Below are positions 12,201 to 25,655 of a DNA stretch of 64,000 nt, piece after piece. Positions within the stretch are counted from its first letter, which is position 1. Every line of letters starts with the position of its first letter. The notes beneath the pieces were generated by a model that searched no databases, had not been told where the DNA came from, and was given only the letters and a program-made list of their open reading frames with translations. Origin of the DNA: Oreocharis arfaki. Its lineage: Eukaryota > Chordata > Aves > Passeriformes > Paramythiidae. The stretch lies in NCBI GenBank assembly GCA_013398015.1, contig VZRR01011616.1, positions 1-64,000 on the forward strand, given 5' to 3'. The translations under genes and the position numbers were made by a program.

Positions 12201-15200
12201 ATTGGTGCAACGTGCACAGGTCTGAGCTACTGACAAGAAGAATCCTTCGTCCACCCATTAGCTCTTGGCCCATCCTGACATAAAATTCAGAGCTGGGAAG
12301 AAACATATGATCAGAATACGGGCAAAGGAATAGTCTTTTTATTGCAACTGATGAGCTGTAGGCATGTAAGCCTTGGTATCATTCATTTATAAGCCAGTAG
12401 CTAAGAGAGAGATCACATTCGTAATTTAGATGTTAAAGTGCATGGGTGTTTTTCACCCTCCTAAGTGGTGCTTTCAGTGTCTTAAATATTTCAAGTTCTC
12501 TCTTCAAAATTACATCAGACATCTGGGATAGCTGACTGTTCTTGCTAATTAATTCTTATGTTTAGTGCTCTGCTGTTGTCACCATTTGTTCATGGACTTT
12601 TCATTATCATAATATTTGTTTATCTGACTAAAAGCAAACAATAACATTTTGAAGTACAGTACACTAAATGCAGCTTCCAGTGCAGGCAGAAAACCATACA
12701 TGAAAGTCTCTTTAGCAAAACGTGTTGCTGCCAAACCACATGCAGTGATGCCTCTAAATGAGTAAATTTAGGTAATTAACACAAAGCTAAGCCAAAGAAA
12801 TACAACAGGAATGAGCTGCCAGGCACCAATTACCTGTATAGCTAAAAATGGGGACTAGAATTCACAAAGGCTTCTATATCAAAGTCATGGGGTTTGTTCA
12901 GCACTTTCTTTTTTTTTTAATCAAAAGCCTCTCAGCTCTGTCTTATGGCCAGCTTTTCCTTCTGATAAAGCAAGACTGGTGACAAACGCAGAAACAGACA
13001 AAGTGGTTTCAATGGAGCTAAACACCTGCAAACTCACAAGCCACACTTGGAAGCCAAAACTGACTGTTGCAATAAGGCTTAATAGTTAGAAAGTGTTACG
13101 CAGTCTTCATGATCGCAGCAGAATGGAAGTTTAAAGAACATTCCTCACCATTCATGGAAATATGGTACCCAGGAGAGCCTTCCTGCAATGTGCAGATATA
13201 AAACCTATCAGTAGTGTAGCAAAAAGCACTATCTTTGTGGTATTTGCTGCGGTGGTGAGTGCTCCAGGCCATTCCTGCAAAGCTGCATGAGAAGAACTGC
13301 AGAATTCTCCTCTGACACAGCGTAGCACACATTCAGCCATCACAGGCTGGGCTCATGAAGTATCATCAAGACAAATTAATAAAATATTACCAGTTTGTTT
13401 TATAATGCATGCTGGACTATACTGGTTCCTAAATTGAGAAATTCCTCCACCAGCTTTCTTTAAAGTAATTTCACCTAAGCACTGTCCTTAAGATCACACA
13501 CATCCTGCTAAGAAAGTCTATTCCTGAAATGCTGTCTAATTGGAGAGACTGGAAAAGCAAGTTCCCTTAATGTTTCCTATGACATTCACAGAGAAACCTC
13601 AACATCTCTTTCTAAGACAAGCAACCTCCTCAAACACCAAGAAAAATGAATAAAACTGCTGGCGAGCTTCTCCACTAAGTTAAATACCCATACTCAGGAA
13701 GGCAAAGCTTAAATAATCCTGTTGCCTTTAAATTTAATTTAAGAGTTTTTCAGATAATTTAGGTCAAAGTCCTTAACTGGGTTTATCAAATAAGGATTCT
13801 CCATCAGACTCCAAAATCCTTCTTCTCTATTCTTCCTTCAAACTTACAAATAAAAGTTGTATAACCACATAGGCAGAGGAGTCCTCCTTATATGATTCAT
13901 TCACATTAGAATAAAGGAAATATGACTGGAAAAGTCAAAACAAATTTAGCCTTTTTTTTTAATTGCATTTACAAAATAAGAAAAATTATTCCTCAGCTTG
14001 CTGACTTGATTGTCAAATCCTAAGAACTCTCATAGGAGAAATACACATGGAAACCTGGTTCTCCTCTTATTTACCTTGATTTTACATTGATGTAATTCCA
14101 CCGACCTTGAACGAGTTACTTTAGACTTATGTCAGCAAAAATGATTGTAGATAGAGAAAGACTGTTGGGCTGAAACTATTATTCACATACTCAAATTCAA
14201 CCATGGGCAAGTTTTACAGTCTCTTTCTCCTCTGTAAAACTCAGCAAAATCAGTGATAGTCAATCAGTCCCTTAAGATTTATGAGGATATCTCTGATACC
14301 ACATTAGAAGTCTAGAGATATACGCACAGACAGGTATGAATGAGCAAAACCTCACGGGAATTACAATACACCTTACATGTGAACCACCAGAACTACAAAC
14401 TCTACCTAAGCAGTGAGATAAGGAGTAAGCAGAGAGACCTTAATGCAAGAGAGAACAGATAGGATCTTGGCAATGAAGAATTAAATGTAAAAATTAAATT
14501 GCTAACACTTTTGTTTCCATGTAATTATATTAATTTATTTGCAATTATTCACTGCAATAACACTGATCTCAATTAATTCGATACTAATGCTGCTATGAGA
14601 AACACTTCCAAAAGAGTTCCCCAGAAATTCAGAATTAGTTAAATGTACCATTAAACCAAAATGTGATCAGTTCATTTCTGTTGTTAGTTGCAGAATCTAT
14701 TGAAAAAGTATTTCTCTTCAGTCAGCTTTCTGAGACACACATTAGCCGCATAGTTTCTATGTCAGGGCGTACCTCTCATTTAACCTTATTCCTTGCTCAA
14801 TTGTTTTCCTGATGCATTAGTTTCAAACCATAAATAAATGGCAAATGAACATTGCTTTGGCTACACAAAAGAGCAATCATAAAAGAAACCTCTCATAAGG
14901 TATGAATCAGAGACAGAAAGCCTTTACTATTTTTTCACTTGAACTTTCCTGGTTGAGGAACTGCCTGCAGGAGCATGCTCCACTTATATTTATGCCTGGC
15001 CTTATTTTTTCATTCTCAAACCGTTTTTACCAATTTCCCAGTGGCTTTTGTAAAATATACCCAGGTATACGCAGGCAACAGACCATCTTCTGCTGACTGG
15101 TATAATGCGATTTATGTAAGTTTGTTCTCAGTCTAATATGTAACCCACCACGAGGAAGCATGAAAACAAGAAGGAAACAAAGGCAAAGAAATACGCATTC

Positions 15201-15829
15201 TGATATGAAAAACTTGTCTAATTAATAAAGTGAGATATGCAGAGAATTTAAACCATTTATCCTAATGACCTCTGCAGAAGACAGAGCAATGAGACTGGCA
15301 AGTTTATGTTTAGCATGCAGAGATGCACATTAATTTTTGCTGTTTCTTTTGAACAGCTCAAAGCAATTTTCCATAACCTACCTACCTGAATAGCCATCTA
15401 ATGCTTCTGAAAATCAGTGAGAAGGTGTAAACCATAACAGGACCAGTTCTTTGCTCTTAATATTCCATACACAGCTTCTGTTTTCTCTTATCCTTCTCCG
15501 TTATTTTGTTTGCTTCATTGTGTGTTCTGTTTCTTGAAGGAGTCAGAGAAGTTCTTGTGTCCTTAAAGTGAGAATAATTACCTTTGAAGTAACAGAAGTT
15601 TCTGGCACCAGCACTGTGATAGCCTGCTTGAACACAGGCTACATTATACAGTTAAGATTAGATGTTTTGTGGATTACAAATCTCTGCAACACAGAATTTT
15701 CATGTCTTATCCTATACTCCAGGTCTGGAGTATATCTAAGACTTTTATGAATCAGGATTGGTTCACTGATTCCGCTTCATCTGCTCAGGTCTACACAACC
15801 AGACAGATGCAATGTTTGCTTGCTTGAAA
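9267..15829. other. Unique sequence, no supported gene
   Basis: This is AT-rich unique DNA with only short homopolymer runs, such as A-runs near 10850 and T-runs near 12908 and 13954. Open frames stay below about 110 codons and show no recognised domain. No CR1 tail, LTR, tRNA or promoter signal stands out. Confidence 0.55.
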
Positions 15830-15919
15830 AGGAGGGAGGGAGGGAGAGAGGGAAGGAGAAAGGAAAGGAGGGAGAGAGGGAGGGAGGAAGGGAAGGAGGA
15901 AGGCAGGCAGGAAGGAAGA
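15830..15919. repeat. Purine-rich (GGAA/GGGA)n low-complexity tract
   Basis: About 90 bases of G/A only, built from GGAGGGAGGG, GGAAGGAG and GGCAGGCAGG units. It is an ordinary polypurine simple repeat, similar in character to the one at the window start. Confidence 0.95.
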
Positions 15920-18472
15920 CACTTGCATGTCCTATTTTACTATTCAAATAGTAATGCCTCTGATGAAGTCACTCAAGCTCTGCTGCTGTGAAATTCAAAT
16001 ACAGAGAGAACTGAACAGGGTTCATATCAGAATTAAACGTTGATCAAATACAGGAGTCCCACATTCCTAAAGAAAACCATCACATGGCAGAACATAACCA
16101 CATGTTCAAAACCCAAGGGACGCATTTTTCAGAAGCCAATATCCAAAGAGATCACCACGTGCAAATTTCTGCCATCTCAAATCTGAGTCCAAAGAAAATA
16201 GCAAACAGCAGATGCTGTTACTGGCACAAGTGCATCACAAGCTATGGCTTGCCCTCCAGATTTGGGGTGTTCATGATGTCCTTGAACACTGCTCTAGAAA
16301 AGGAGTACAAAAGAGAAGAGGGACCCAAGCAGCAGTATAACTCTAAAATCAATAGCACATAAAATCATTTTTGCAGAAAAAATAACATGCTTTAAATCAC
16401 ATAATACCTTGGGCCCAGTCCATGGTGATCTAGGAGATTATTGATTTCTGTGGAGTTAATGCTGACATATCATTAGCTAAAAGCCTGGTCAAGAATTCAG
16501 AAAGAATGCTAAAAGTGTTAGATTTATCCTGACTGTGGCATTACTAACACCAACACGTTGTGATTTATACCAGTGTGAGAGGGAAAAACCCTGTAATACA
16601 GACACAGAACAACTGAACAACTAAAGATTATGAGAACAGCAGGCTTTTTTTGCTGTGGAGGTAGCACTCAGAAAAACAAAAACATATGTTATTTTATATG
16701 AATTTTCCTAACTTTCATTTGAACAGAGGCATAGATAAATGATGGAAAATAAAAGCTTAAGGTGGCACAGGAAAAAAGAGAATTGACTCAAGAAAACTGA
16801 AATTAGTGCCAGGAATAATTTCCTGTCTCTGAGATCTGGTTAGTCTTGGCCTAGCACTCGAAAAAAGACTACATAAAGTTAATGGATGTGAGGTTGAGAA
16901 TAATCTTTTATCATTAGAAAGATAATATCTGCATTATCTACAATTCTATAAGCTAGAATTAGAAAAAGAAAGCAATGTCTCAGTAGTGCTGAGCCAAAAA
17001 AATTTTGGCACAGCATACTTCTTGTTAGAGCCAAATTAAAAAGAAGATGCCTTCAAAGAAATAAGCCCAGAAAATAAGAGAGAAGAGTGCCTACTCTTAA
17101 TCAAAACCCTCTATAGTACCAAAATAAACAGAAACTGACTCTCAGGGCAGTCCTGTTCCAGCTAATATCTACCGTACCCACACAACACAGAATAGCTCCA
17201 AAACATGTACCCCTGTAAAGCCTCAAGAATGACCAAGAATGACGAAGTTCACACCTTTTATGGTGTTCCTGTTTCCTCCCAGACTACAAAATTTAGCATG
17301 CAGTTATCAATTAGTGTATTAGAGGAAGGGGGGAAAAAAAAAGAAAACAAAAATAGCGAGTCACCTCTAAAACAAAAGAAAAAATAATGTTTAATGTACT
17401 AATATTTCATCTTTGACAGGTAGTACGAAGAAACAATGCTGCTAAAAAAGTAGCAAAAGCAAACATTTTTGCTTCTCTAGTATTTATTTAAAAGAGGAAA
17501 GAAGGTTTGTAAATTCAGATAGAACCAAAAAAGGGTGCTACAAACACGAAGGTATGTTGGGGAAATTAATCAGGTTAGCTATTTCTTTTAAAAGGTCTTT
17601 CTTGAAGGTGCTTAAATCAAAAAACAAATAAGCCATCTTGTCTTTTGAAGTTTATTGCAGCAGCTTATCAGCAAGGAGGAAAAAATGTGTGGAAGAAGAA
17701 AGGACTATTTAGAGTAAAAGACCAGCACTCTCAATCAATAAATATTTTATTTATATGTATAGAGGGATGCATAGTACTGCTTCAGTTTTGAAATCTAATT
17801 TCAGTTTTGAGACATTATGTGATTTTTTTTTAATCTTGTTATTAGTTTCTGCTGATAACTTGTGCCAGTGTACTTGCTAAAAACTGTTTAACTCCATTTC
17901 TACCGAATACACAGTATTTGCTAGGTGTTTGTCAAGCATATTGGACACTGCCATCTCTCTTAATAGGAATTTGCAGGTATTCCACGCAATGCAGTCAACA
18001 GAAGCCCTCTTTAACAATGCTGATGTTGCAAAACCAATAGTAGCCCAAAAGATGAAAATCTCACTCTCCCTTTCTGGTAAGAACCTCTGAAAAGGTGGAT
18101 CCTCCAAGTCATCCCTCTTCTGCACACCAAGCAACAGTGACAGTGGGGTTCTTATGAACAGCAGAGAACAAGATTCATTACCTTTTTGGGGTTTAAATAG
18201 GTTGAAAATAAATAATGGGATCAATACAATATTGGGAGCAAAAATTGCTAGTTGAAGTGTCCCAAAAACAAACATTATGTTTTTCCAGTCTTGAAAATCT
18301 AAAAGAGAAAAGAAAAATTACTGTTATTTAGTCACACCAAATAAACCTTGCCACTGAAAACAGAAAGGGAAAGGATGTAAAATAAGTAGCTCTAAGACCT
18401 GCTAAGCAAATGCTTTCATTGTGGTATTGTTGTTGCTTCATACGTATACGGGGTAAATGCTTAAACCAAAAA
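15920..18472. other. Unique AT-rich sequence; one weak exon candidate
   Basis: No repeat family is recognised. The only thing of note is a minus-strand segment at 18182-18298 that could be a splice-bounded exon (listed separately). The rest is AT-rich with scattered A and T runs. Confidence 0.5.
18182..18298 (-). other. Weak candidate exon encoding a hydrophobic segment
   Basis: On the minus strand a pyrimidine tract ending TTTCTCTTTTAG precedes 117 open bases (39 codons) that end at AAAAAG, followed by GTAATG, a reasonable donor. The encoded peptide reads FQDWKNIMFVFGTLQ and continues with a long hydrophobic run containing APNIVLIPLFIF, as in a membrane segment. The frame stays open past the donor to 17877, so openness alone is weak evidence. 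I do not recognise the family. Hydrophobic frames are common by chance opposite A-rich DNA. If real, it would be an internal exon of a membrane-protein gene reading leftward, but no partner exon was identified. Confidence 0.2.
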
Positions 18473-18546
18473 GATGATAATAATAATGATAATGATGATA
18501 ATAATAATGATAATGGTAATAATAATGATAATTATAATAATAATTA
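18473..18546. repeat. (AAT/GAT)n microsatellite
   Basis: About 74 bases of imperfect AAT units with interspersed GAT, for example GATAATAATAATGATAATG. Both strands of the tract are open by composition only, giving I/M-rich or N/D-rich frames that should not be read as genes. Confidence 0.95.
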
Positions 18547-18803
18547 CAGTCACAGGAGAAGGTCAATATCCATTTTTATGCAAACGTCCAAGAAATAAGG
18601 TTGAACTTTTGGATCTGGGAGAGATTTCTAGGAAGGCTAACACACCAGTTTGGTAGGTTTTAAAACAGAGGTCATATTGTAGCCAGATAGTAATGGCTCT
18701 GACTGCCAGTCATTTAAAAAGAATGTAGAAAGCAATACATGTATCTATAATAAAAAATAATTTTATACATTATCTGCATATTTTGACATGGATTGTGACA
18801 TTT

Positions 18804-18906
18804 ATAGAATCATAGAATGTTGTGGGATTGGAATGGAATGGACCTTAAAGATCATCTAGTCCCAACTTCCCCTGCCATGTCCGGGGATACTTCCCATTAG
18901 ACAAGA
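18804..18906 (-). mobile_element. CR1 LINE, 3'-terminal fragment
   Basis: Reading leftward, this is a clear CR1 tail. On the plus strand it starts with ATAGAATCATAGAATG, continues through GGACCTTAAAGATCATCTAG and CCCTGCCATG, and fades near CATTAGACAAG. The terminal repeats at the left end give a minus orientation. The copy is 5'-truncated to about 100 bases and carries no coding sequence. Confidence 0.9.
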
Positions 18907-20990
18907 TTCATTTTCCCTCCTATGTCTTCTGAAAAATGCAGGAATATTTCTTCTCCAGATCCAAGGTACTTCTGTAGATAATGTGGATCAACTGTCAAAC
19001 AAACAATCTCCTATATGGAAATAGGTTTTTTCTCACAATAGTTGTGCCATTGTCTACACTTTAAAGGATGCTGGTTTTCTTCTGATTCTTTGTTTCATTT
19101 TTTCATTAATCATCTAATGCAGGATGTCCTTCCAGTCAGTGCCAACTAAGTGAAAGGTATTTCCGATAGTACATAAGGTGTTGGGAGAAGTTTGGAGAAC
19201 AATCTACGTGCTCAGCTGCTAGAGGAAGACACCACAGGACGGGTCACCAAAATTTAAACCTTGGGAGAGACTTCCAATGCAGCTTGGAGCAGAAACTTGG
19301 CAGTAGCTTTGCTATTTTCTGTTTAATACACAGAGAGTATTGACAGTCACGGTGTCTATTAAGTTGTATCATTAAAGTGTACGTGGTGCTCCGCAAAATC
19401 ACAGGATGAGAAACATTCCCTGATTCCAATTATCTATCTTATTTAGCAGGCAATAGCTCATGTAAGAGAAATGACTGGTGAGAAAAGAGGTGATAGGAAG
19501 ACTTACTGCTAGTCCTTGCTGGAGCAAAGAGATAAAGGCGAAGATTGAAAGTGAGCATGGGGTAAAATAGCATTAGGCACCGACAAGAACTAAGTCACTG
19601 AGCCCTTTGAAACAATAGGTCTTACAGCTGCAGTCCTGAGGCAAGGAAGCTGAAATGGAGGAGTGATCAGGCAAATCAAGAAGTGAAGAGTCTGAAAAGT
19701 GTCTTTTTCTTCCTGAAGCAGAAAAGCAGGAAGGAAAATGAGAGGCTTTGAAGGAAAGGTATAGTGATCAGGGAGATGGAGAGATCAAAAGGAGAGCTGA
19801 TCAGCAAAAGAGATGGAAGCAGAATTTTACAGCGAAATAGGTGTCTGATTTTCCCTAAAATACCTCTAAATGGATGCCAAGATCATGCCAGAAACTCTAA
19901 GATGCAGATGAAACCACTTAATTCTTAATTCAAAAAAAAAGGGGGGTTGAGCAATGAAAACATAGTGAACTGAAAAAGAGTAGAGAAAGTCTTTGGGTTA
20001 AAACCAGGAAACCGTGCCTACTTGTTATCATGGGAAGTATTTATGGACAACCTATTTTTGCCCAAGATTTTTCAGAAAGAATTATATACACATTTAATAT
20101 TTAAAGCTTCCACCAGAAGTTCAATCCATGGGAAACTAACTACATGAACAGTCAGCCCTTACCTTGATTCACAGTGAATATATGCAAAGTGGACATGTCT
20201 AGACTTTTCAAACATAGAGCTGCCTAGCTGTAACTTCTGAACAGTAGGAATCCTAGAAAAATACAGGCCTTCCTCACAGTCTCCCAAGACAGAATTATGA
20301 GACAGAAAGAGAAATACATGTCTATGGAACTCCAGACATCTTGTAGTCTTCTTAATGTCAGATTTATCATTTGTATAGATACTGCTGCTGTGTATCTTTG
20401 CTATCTTTTCCAAAGCTTTCCTGCCTATACACAGACTCAATTTATCACTGGACAAATATTCCATAATATTTTTGGCAAATTTTAAGTACTTAGAACAGGT
20501 ACACAGCGACCCTGGAAATTCAGAGGGCAGCACAGGTTTTGGATTGGCAAGATTGAAATAGGAGTCCATTCTGACAATCACCCTTTGCTTTCTTACTAAT
20601 GGGAGAGTGGAAGAGTTACAGACACTGCTGATTTTCTATGGAAGGAGGTTCCCGAACAAAAACACACTGGAAATATTTTCACTGGAAAAGTATAAGCACA
20701 TGCCAAAACATGGTTTCACATAGACACAGAAAGAGACTTCACAACACATTTCCATGTTGTCCATAAGAAATCTAAATCCACCACATGTCATTAAATAATA
20801 GATGGAGAGTTGTTTATATGCAAACTTTAAAATACACTGACATAGACTAAGAGCAGCAAAGAAGAGCAGAGAGACATGAGTATTACAATCAAACAGAAAA
20901 TCAAATTGCAAACAAATGTACTTTAGAGCAACTAAGATATGAAAGTCCAGAACATGTGAGGTCTGGAAATTATCAGAAAATGCCCTTGCT
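18907..20990. other. Unique sequence, no supported gene
   Basis: No repeat or RNA gene is seen. A minus-strand open frame at 20159-20581 (140 codons) is the longest feature, but it has no recognised domain, and a few frames of this length are expected by chance in 64 kb of AT-rich DNA. Confidence 0.5.
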
Positions 20991-21064
20991 CAGTGCAGGG
21001 TTTTTGAATTAGATGACCTTCAAAGATTGCTTCCATGGAAAAATATTCTATGATCCTACGATTT
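20991..21064 (+). mobile_element. CR1 LINE, old 3'-terminal fragment
   Basis: A degraded CR1 tail in plus orientation: GCAGGGTTTTTGAATTAGATGACC, shown here only in outline, then TTCAAAGATTGCTTCC, then ATATTCTATGATCCTACGAT. Order and spacing match the younger tails at 61.4 and 18.8 kb, but many positions have changed, so it is probably an older insertion. Confidence 0.75.
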
Positions 21065-22140
21065 TAAAAGCCTAGATCTAAGTTATAACACTGTAGAAAA
21101 AACTAACAGTGTTATCTATGCACTTGTTTATTAGTACAAAAATGCATCTTTAAAATATTATCTTCACAAGTAATTTGAGAGATTTGTTTTAACTCCTCCA
21201 ACTGTATGTCTCCCATAGCATAGAAAATTCTGTTAAGTGGAAAGAGGAAAATGGTATAAATAATAAAGAAATCAGTGTTGGCTCACAGGTCAAGGGCAAT
21301 CCCAGTGATCTCATGATTTTAACCAGACGGATCAGTTCTTTGATAAGCACACCCTCCTGACTGCTTTCCATGTCACTTTGCACAATGAACAGAGAAACCT
21401 AGAGAGCAGTTTTATGCTCTGTAGCTCTTGACCTGGATCATCTCCAGTATCCTATTCATGAATGCCACCTTCAGCTCCCAACTTCACTCTTGCACACGTA
21501 CTACCCATTCCTCTTAAGGAAATACACATTTTGCAAGTATATGAAAAAGACTGCTTCCACATTTATGTGAATGATACTAAAATGATCAGTGGACAGCTAT
21601 TCTCTGCCAGTATGAATGTATGTGGCATTCCCTTATCAAATGAAATCCACTTTACTGATAACCTTAAAGAATCAACATTTTCCTAGTGTTGTTTACATGC
21701 AAGATAATTCTGTGCCTCCATCTGATTAAAGAATATAATTTAACACCTCTTCTGCCTTTTTCTAACGTTTTTTGATTATCTATCCTTCATGGAATTAATT
21801 GCATCTCATTTTGACCTCATTTCAATTTGGGCAGGTTAAAATTTCAGAATTAGGGCAGGTTGAATAGATTTAATACTTTTTCAGATTAGATAATTAACTT
21901 GGAAAACAAAGCATTTTGTCCAACTTCGCAAGAAACTTAGAATGGATGACTAAAAACAAAAAATCTGGAAAGGGTGAGTTTGAGGTAGGACATGACAACC
22001 CCACCAGAACTAAATTAAGAGAGAAGGATGTGGCTGTGGTCCTAACACAGGAGTCCAAAATACTACAGTGAGTCCGTGGTCACAAAGAGATGTTCATATA
22101 ACCATAGATATGACTACCGGTAACTTTTTTCCTTGAGGAG
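21065..22140. other. Unique sequence, no supported gene
   Basis: AT-rich unique DNA between a CR1 tail and a pentanucleotide repeat. No gene, RNA or regulatory element can be supported. Confidence 0.55.
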
Positions 22141-22226
22141 AATGGAATGGAACAGAAGGGAATCGAATAGAATAGAATAGAATAGAATAGAATAGAATAG
22201 AACAGAACAGAACAGAACAGAATAGA
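22141..22226. repeat. (GAATA)n / (GAACA)n pentanucleotide repeat
   Basis: A run of GAATA units is followed by about four GAACA units. It directly abuts CR1-like sequence, so it probably grew from a CR1 terminal repeat. The unit switch from GAATA to GAACA is sharp, at about 22200. Confidence 0.95.
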
Positions 22227-22275
22227 CTATTGCATGTGAAAGGGACCTACAATGTTCTTCTGCACCAGCTGCCAA
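22227..22275 (-). mobile_element. Possible CR1 LINE 3' tail
   Basis: Next to the pentanucleotide repeat, GAAAGGGACCTACAATG resembles the reverse complement of a CR1 3' end. Only about 50 bases are recognisable, so the call is tentative. The adjacent GAATA repeat supports it, since avian CR1 tails often expand this way. Confidence 0.45.
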
Positions 22276-25200
22276 TGCTGCCGCCTTGTTTTAAATGCAC
22301 TGACGTTTCATTTGTGAGCTGCCATCAGGCTCTCTCTCATAAGTGTGCTTGCTCTTCTGTAGAAAAGGTATTCTATCCCAAACTGCCCTGCGGCTGTTGT
22401 ATTTCCAGGAATAGACCAGGCAAATTACCACTACTGCCAGCAGGAGAGAATGCTTTTCTTTACACCCACCTTACCTGCCTGCCTTTTAGAGTGACGTGTA
22501 AAGACAAAGGTGTGTGCAGTCTGCCATATCAACATGAGACTGCACCCATCCACTCGATGAATGATCAAATGTCAGTGTCAACTTAATGCAAAAATGGAAT
22601 TTATTACTAAACAAGAGGCCAGCCTCTAACTTGGTTTTTAATCTTCATGTGGCTGTGCAACAGAAATAAATACAGTGTCTTCATGATGTACTCAGTATCA
22701 GCTTGGCAGGTTAACAGGTGTGGGACAAGTGAACAAGGAGTAGAAATGCTACTTATCAGAGACCATATTGAAGAGAAAGCTCATTTTCACAAATTATGGG
22801 CTTTTTATTGCTGGTAATGCAGAGAATAATAAAGTGAAGTCTATATTTCAGAAATGGGAAGACCAAATGATTTAAAACCCTTTTTATAATGACCTGCCTG
22901 GGAGTGAAGAATCAATTTCTTTTACAGCAAGAATCTGTTAATACCATAGGAGTGAGGAACAGAAGACAGTAAGGAAAAGAAAGGATAGATTCTCTCTTCC
23001 ATCCATATTTTTATACTTTTATATGTCTAATTACAGAGACTGGTGTCATTATTTCTGTACTGTTTTTTAAGTAAAGGAACTATTCTTTAGAAAAAAAGAA
23101 ACCTGCTTAAAATTTAGAAAGTATTATTAAAAGAAGTGTAGTTACAATGTTTTGCAAGCTGTCTTTTTATTAACAAACTATAGGTGGTATATTTCTTTCA
23201 GAAATTTAGCCCCCTTAATTGGACTGATACTCTTCTGTAATAATGAAAATTATCCCCAGTGCAGTATTTTAAATCTCACTTTCCTTATGGCAATATAGGC
23301 CAAAACTGTCAGTACCCAAAGCTAGTTAATGTGATTTCTGCCTCAGCACTGGTGATGCTGAATTCTCCTTTTTAAAGTCACAACACTGACCTTCACACTA
23401 AAGCACACTGAGTTTTGACAACTTTCTTGTTCTTTTTCAGGCATTACAGAAAACAGACGCCAGAGCTTGTCATCACTGCAACTTTCAGCGTGTTCTGCAA
23501 GTCAAAGCTCTGCCATCCAACACTGAGATTCACCTCTTCGACATCCACTGCCATTTCTGCACTACTGCATGTAGACACTATCTTCATGCTTTGACATTAG
23601 TGGGTTCAGTGGGTATCTTGCACCAGGGATAAACAGGCTGCATTCATCCTGATGACTCAGCAGACACCTACTCACAAGTAGGGCATGCCAGACCTCTTCC
23701 TTCAATACCAAAAGGTACATCTAGGAAAGCAAACTACCAGACATTATCCACTCCCTATTTCCCCAAACTGTGTTTCCTTCAGGTTTTTCATGATTTTCAT
23801 ACTTATCTAATCCCATTGTCTCCAATAATCAACATTCCACAACTCTTTCCCAGCACTCAGAATCATTTGTTTTATTAATTTAGATAAGATTGAAAGAGAA
23901 ATCTAATCTTATTAATGGTAGGGAACGTGAAAAATCCTAAGCCCACACACCAATACCAGCACTCCACAAAGGACATCTGAGGCACGTAAAACTGGCCTTC
24001 CAAGCAGTTGTAAAACAGAACAAAACAGGTTATTTCCAGAGCATTATGGGTCTAAGCAGGGAGACAATGAAGTGCTAGTAACAGCATCTCTGTCAGATCC
24101 AATGACCTTTGTGCAAAACTCTGCAGGAGAATTTTTAACACATGATTTTATATTAAATAATAGATTTTACAGATAGTGTACACTACCTTATTAAATTCCT
24201 TATTTCTGCTTGCTATAGGAAGCATAAGGCAAAATAAAAACATCAAAAATTGTGTAAGGCAATGAAAATCTTTCTTATGGTGGTCAAACAACAGGTCTGT
24301 CCGAAGGATATGCATCTGTCCTTGTGCTGAGCAAATAAAGAAGGACTGCAGTGCCTCTTTCCTCTTATAGCAAAGCTGCAGAAAAGGCTTTACAGAGGTA
24401 CAACACTCTGCAAGGTGCTTTTTAGCTTTTCCACATGCTCCAAGTCTTTTCAAAAATTCCAAAACAGCTGCTCAATCACAACACTCCAGCCACACTGAAC
24501 GTTAGGAATATAAAGCTGGCATTCTTGCTAGGCATATGTTTCTAGTTATTTAGTTTACACTTGGCATTTTAAAAAGTTCCATAAAGTTAAAATTATTAAA
24601 ATAAATCCATAAATTGCAAATGTCAGGATATCAAAAGCAACATGTAAATGTCTTGCTAACTTAAAACAACTAGAAAGAAAAGAGAGTATTTATATGAAAT
24701 AAGTTAATTTGTCAAGAATACTGCTCACAATAACATCATGTGAGCACATAACAGCTTCCCATTTTATAAAAGATAGTAATTTCCTAACAAGAGATAGGGA
24801 CTGTATCTTGCAGGAAGTTTCTCAGTGAAGTATACATTCAAGGAGAAGACTGAAGGCTTAATGTATATACTACAAAGAGATTGTTTTGAGCTCAGCCACA
24901 TGCAACAGCACAAAATTCACTGTCTCCCAACAAAAATAGATGGGGGAGACAGGTTAGGACAGATTAGGTCAGATCCTAATCACACAGCAGTACCAAAATT
25001 TGATGCCATTTAACAGGCTAATATGAAGTTACAACCAGTACTTCATTATCCCCCTCAGCCACACTTCTTCATGGCCATGAAGTACTCTAGCATAAGTGGA
25101 AGGAGAAAAATTAAGACAGAAATAGGAAGTTGTCAGTTGCTTAGAATATGAATTATTTGTGAAAATAATATACTTTGAGTAAAATTACCAAGGTGTCACT

Positions 25201-25629
25201 AACTTAGTGTTTTGTCTAGGCAGTAAGATATGAAGCAACTGAGGATCTGTAACAAAGCTGCAGGTTAAATGCAAGGAAAATAATATTTTTTTAAAACAAT
25301 ATAATTTTTTCTCACAAATTTTCCTGCTCCTCAGTGATCTATCACAAATATATATTAAACCCAATATATAACATGCCTTTTACAGTTTCACAGCCAACCA
25401 CAATGGAGCAGCAGGGGATAGGAAGAGTCTTGAGCTGTTACTGCACTTAACTTAGTTTTGATTTTTGTTTACTTTGTCTACTAGAAATACAAGACCGTCA
25501 ACACCAAAAATCAGCAGCCTTACACCAGCTTCAAGAAAGATTTTACTATCTCCCTCTCGTGCGGGTGTAGTGCTAAGCATTCTGCAGCAACATTCAAAGG
25601 AAGAAGTGCTCCAGAAGGGAAAAAAACAA

Positions 25630-25655
25630 GTGATTAAACTCAATAGTTTAATCAC
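25630..25655. repeat. Perfect hairpin, 11-bp stem, 4-base loop
   Basis: GTGATTAAACT (25630-25640) is the exact reverse complement of AGTTTAATCAC (25645-25655), with loop CAAT. No T-run follows it and no RNA family is recognised. Confidence 0.9.

Noticed and set aside
20159..20581. 140-codon minus-strand frame
   Set aside because: A few such frames are expected by chance in AT-rich 64 kb. No domain was recognised, and there is no splice or promoter support.
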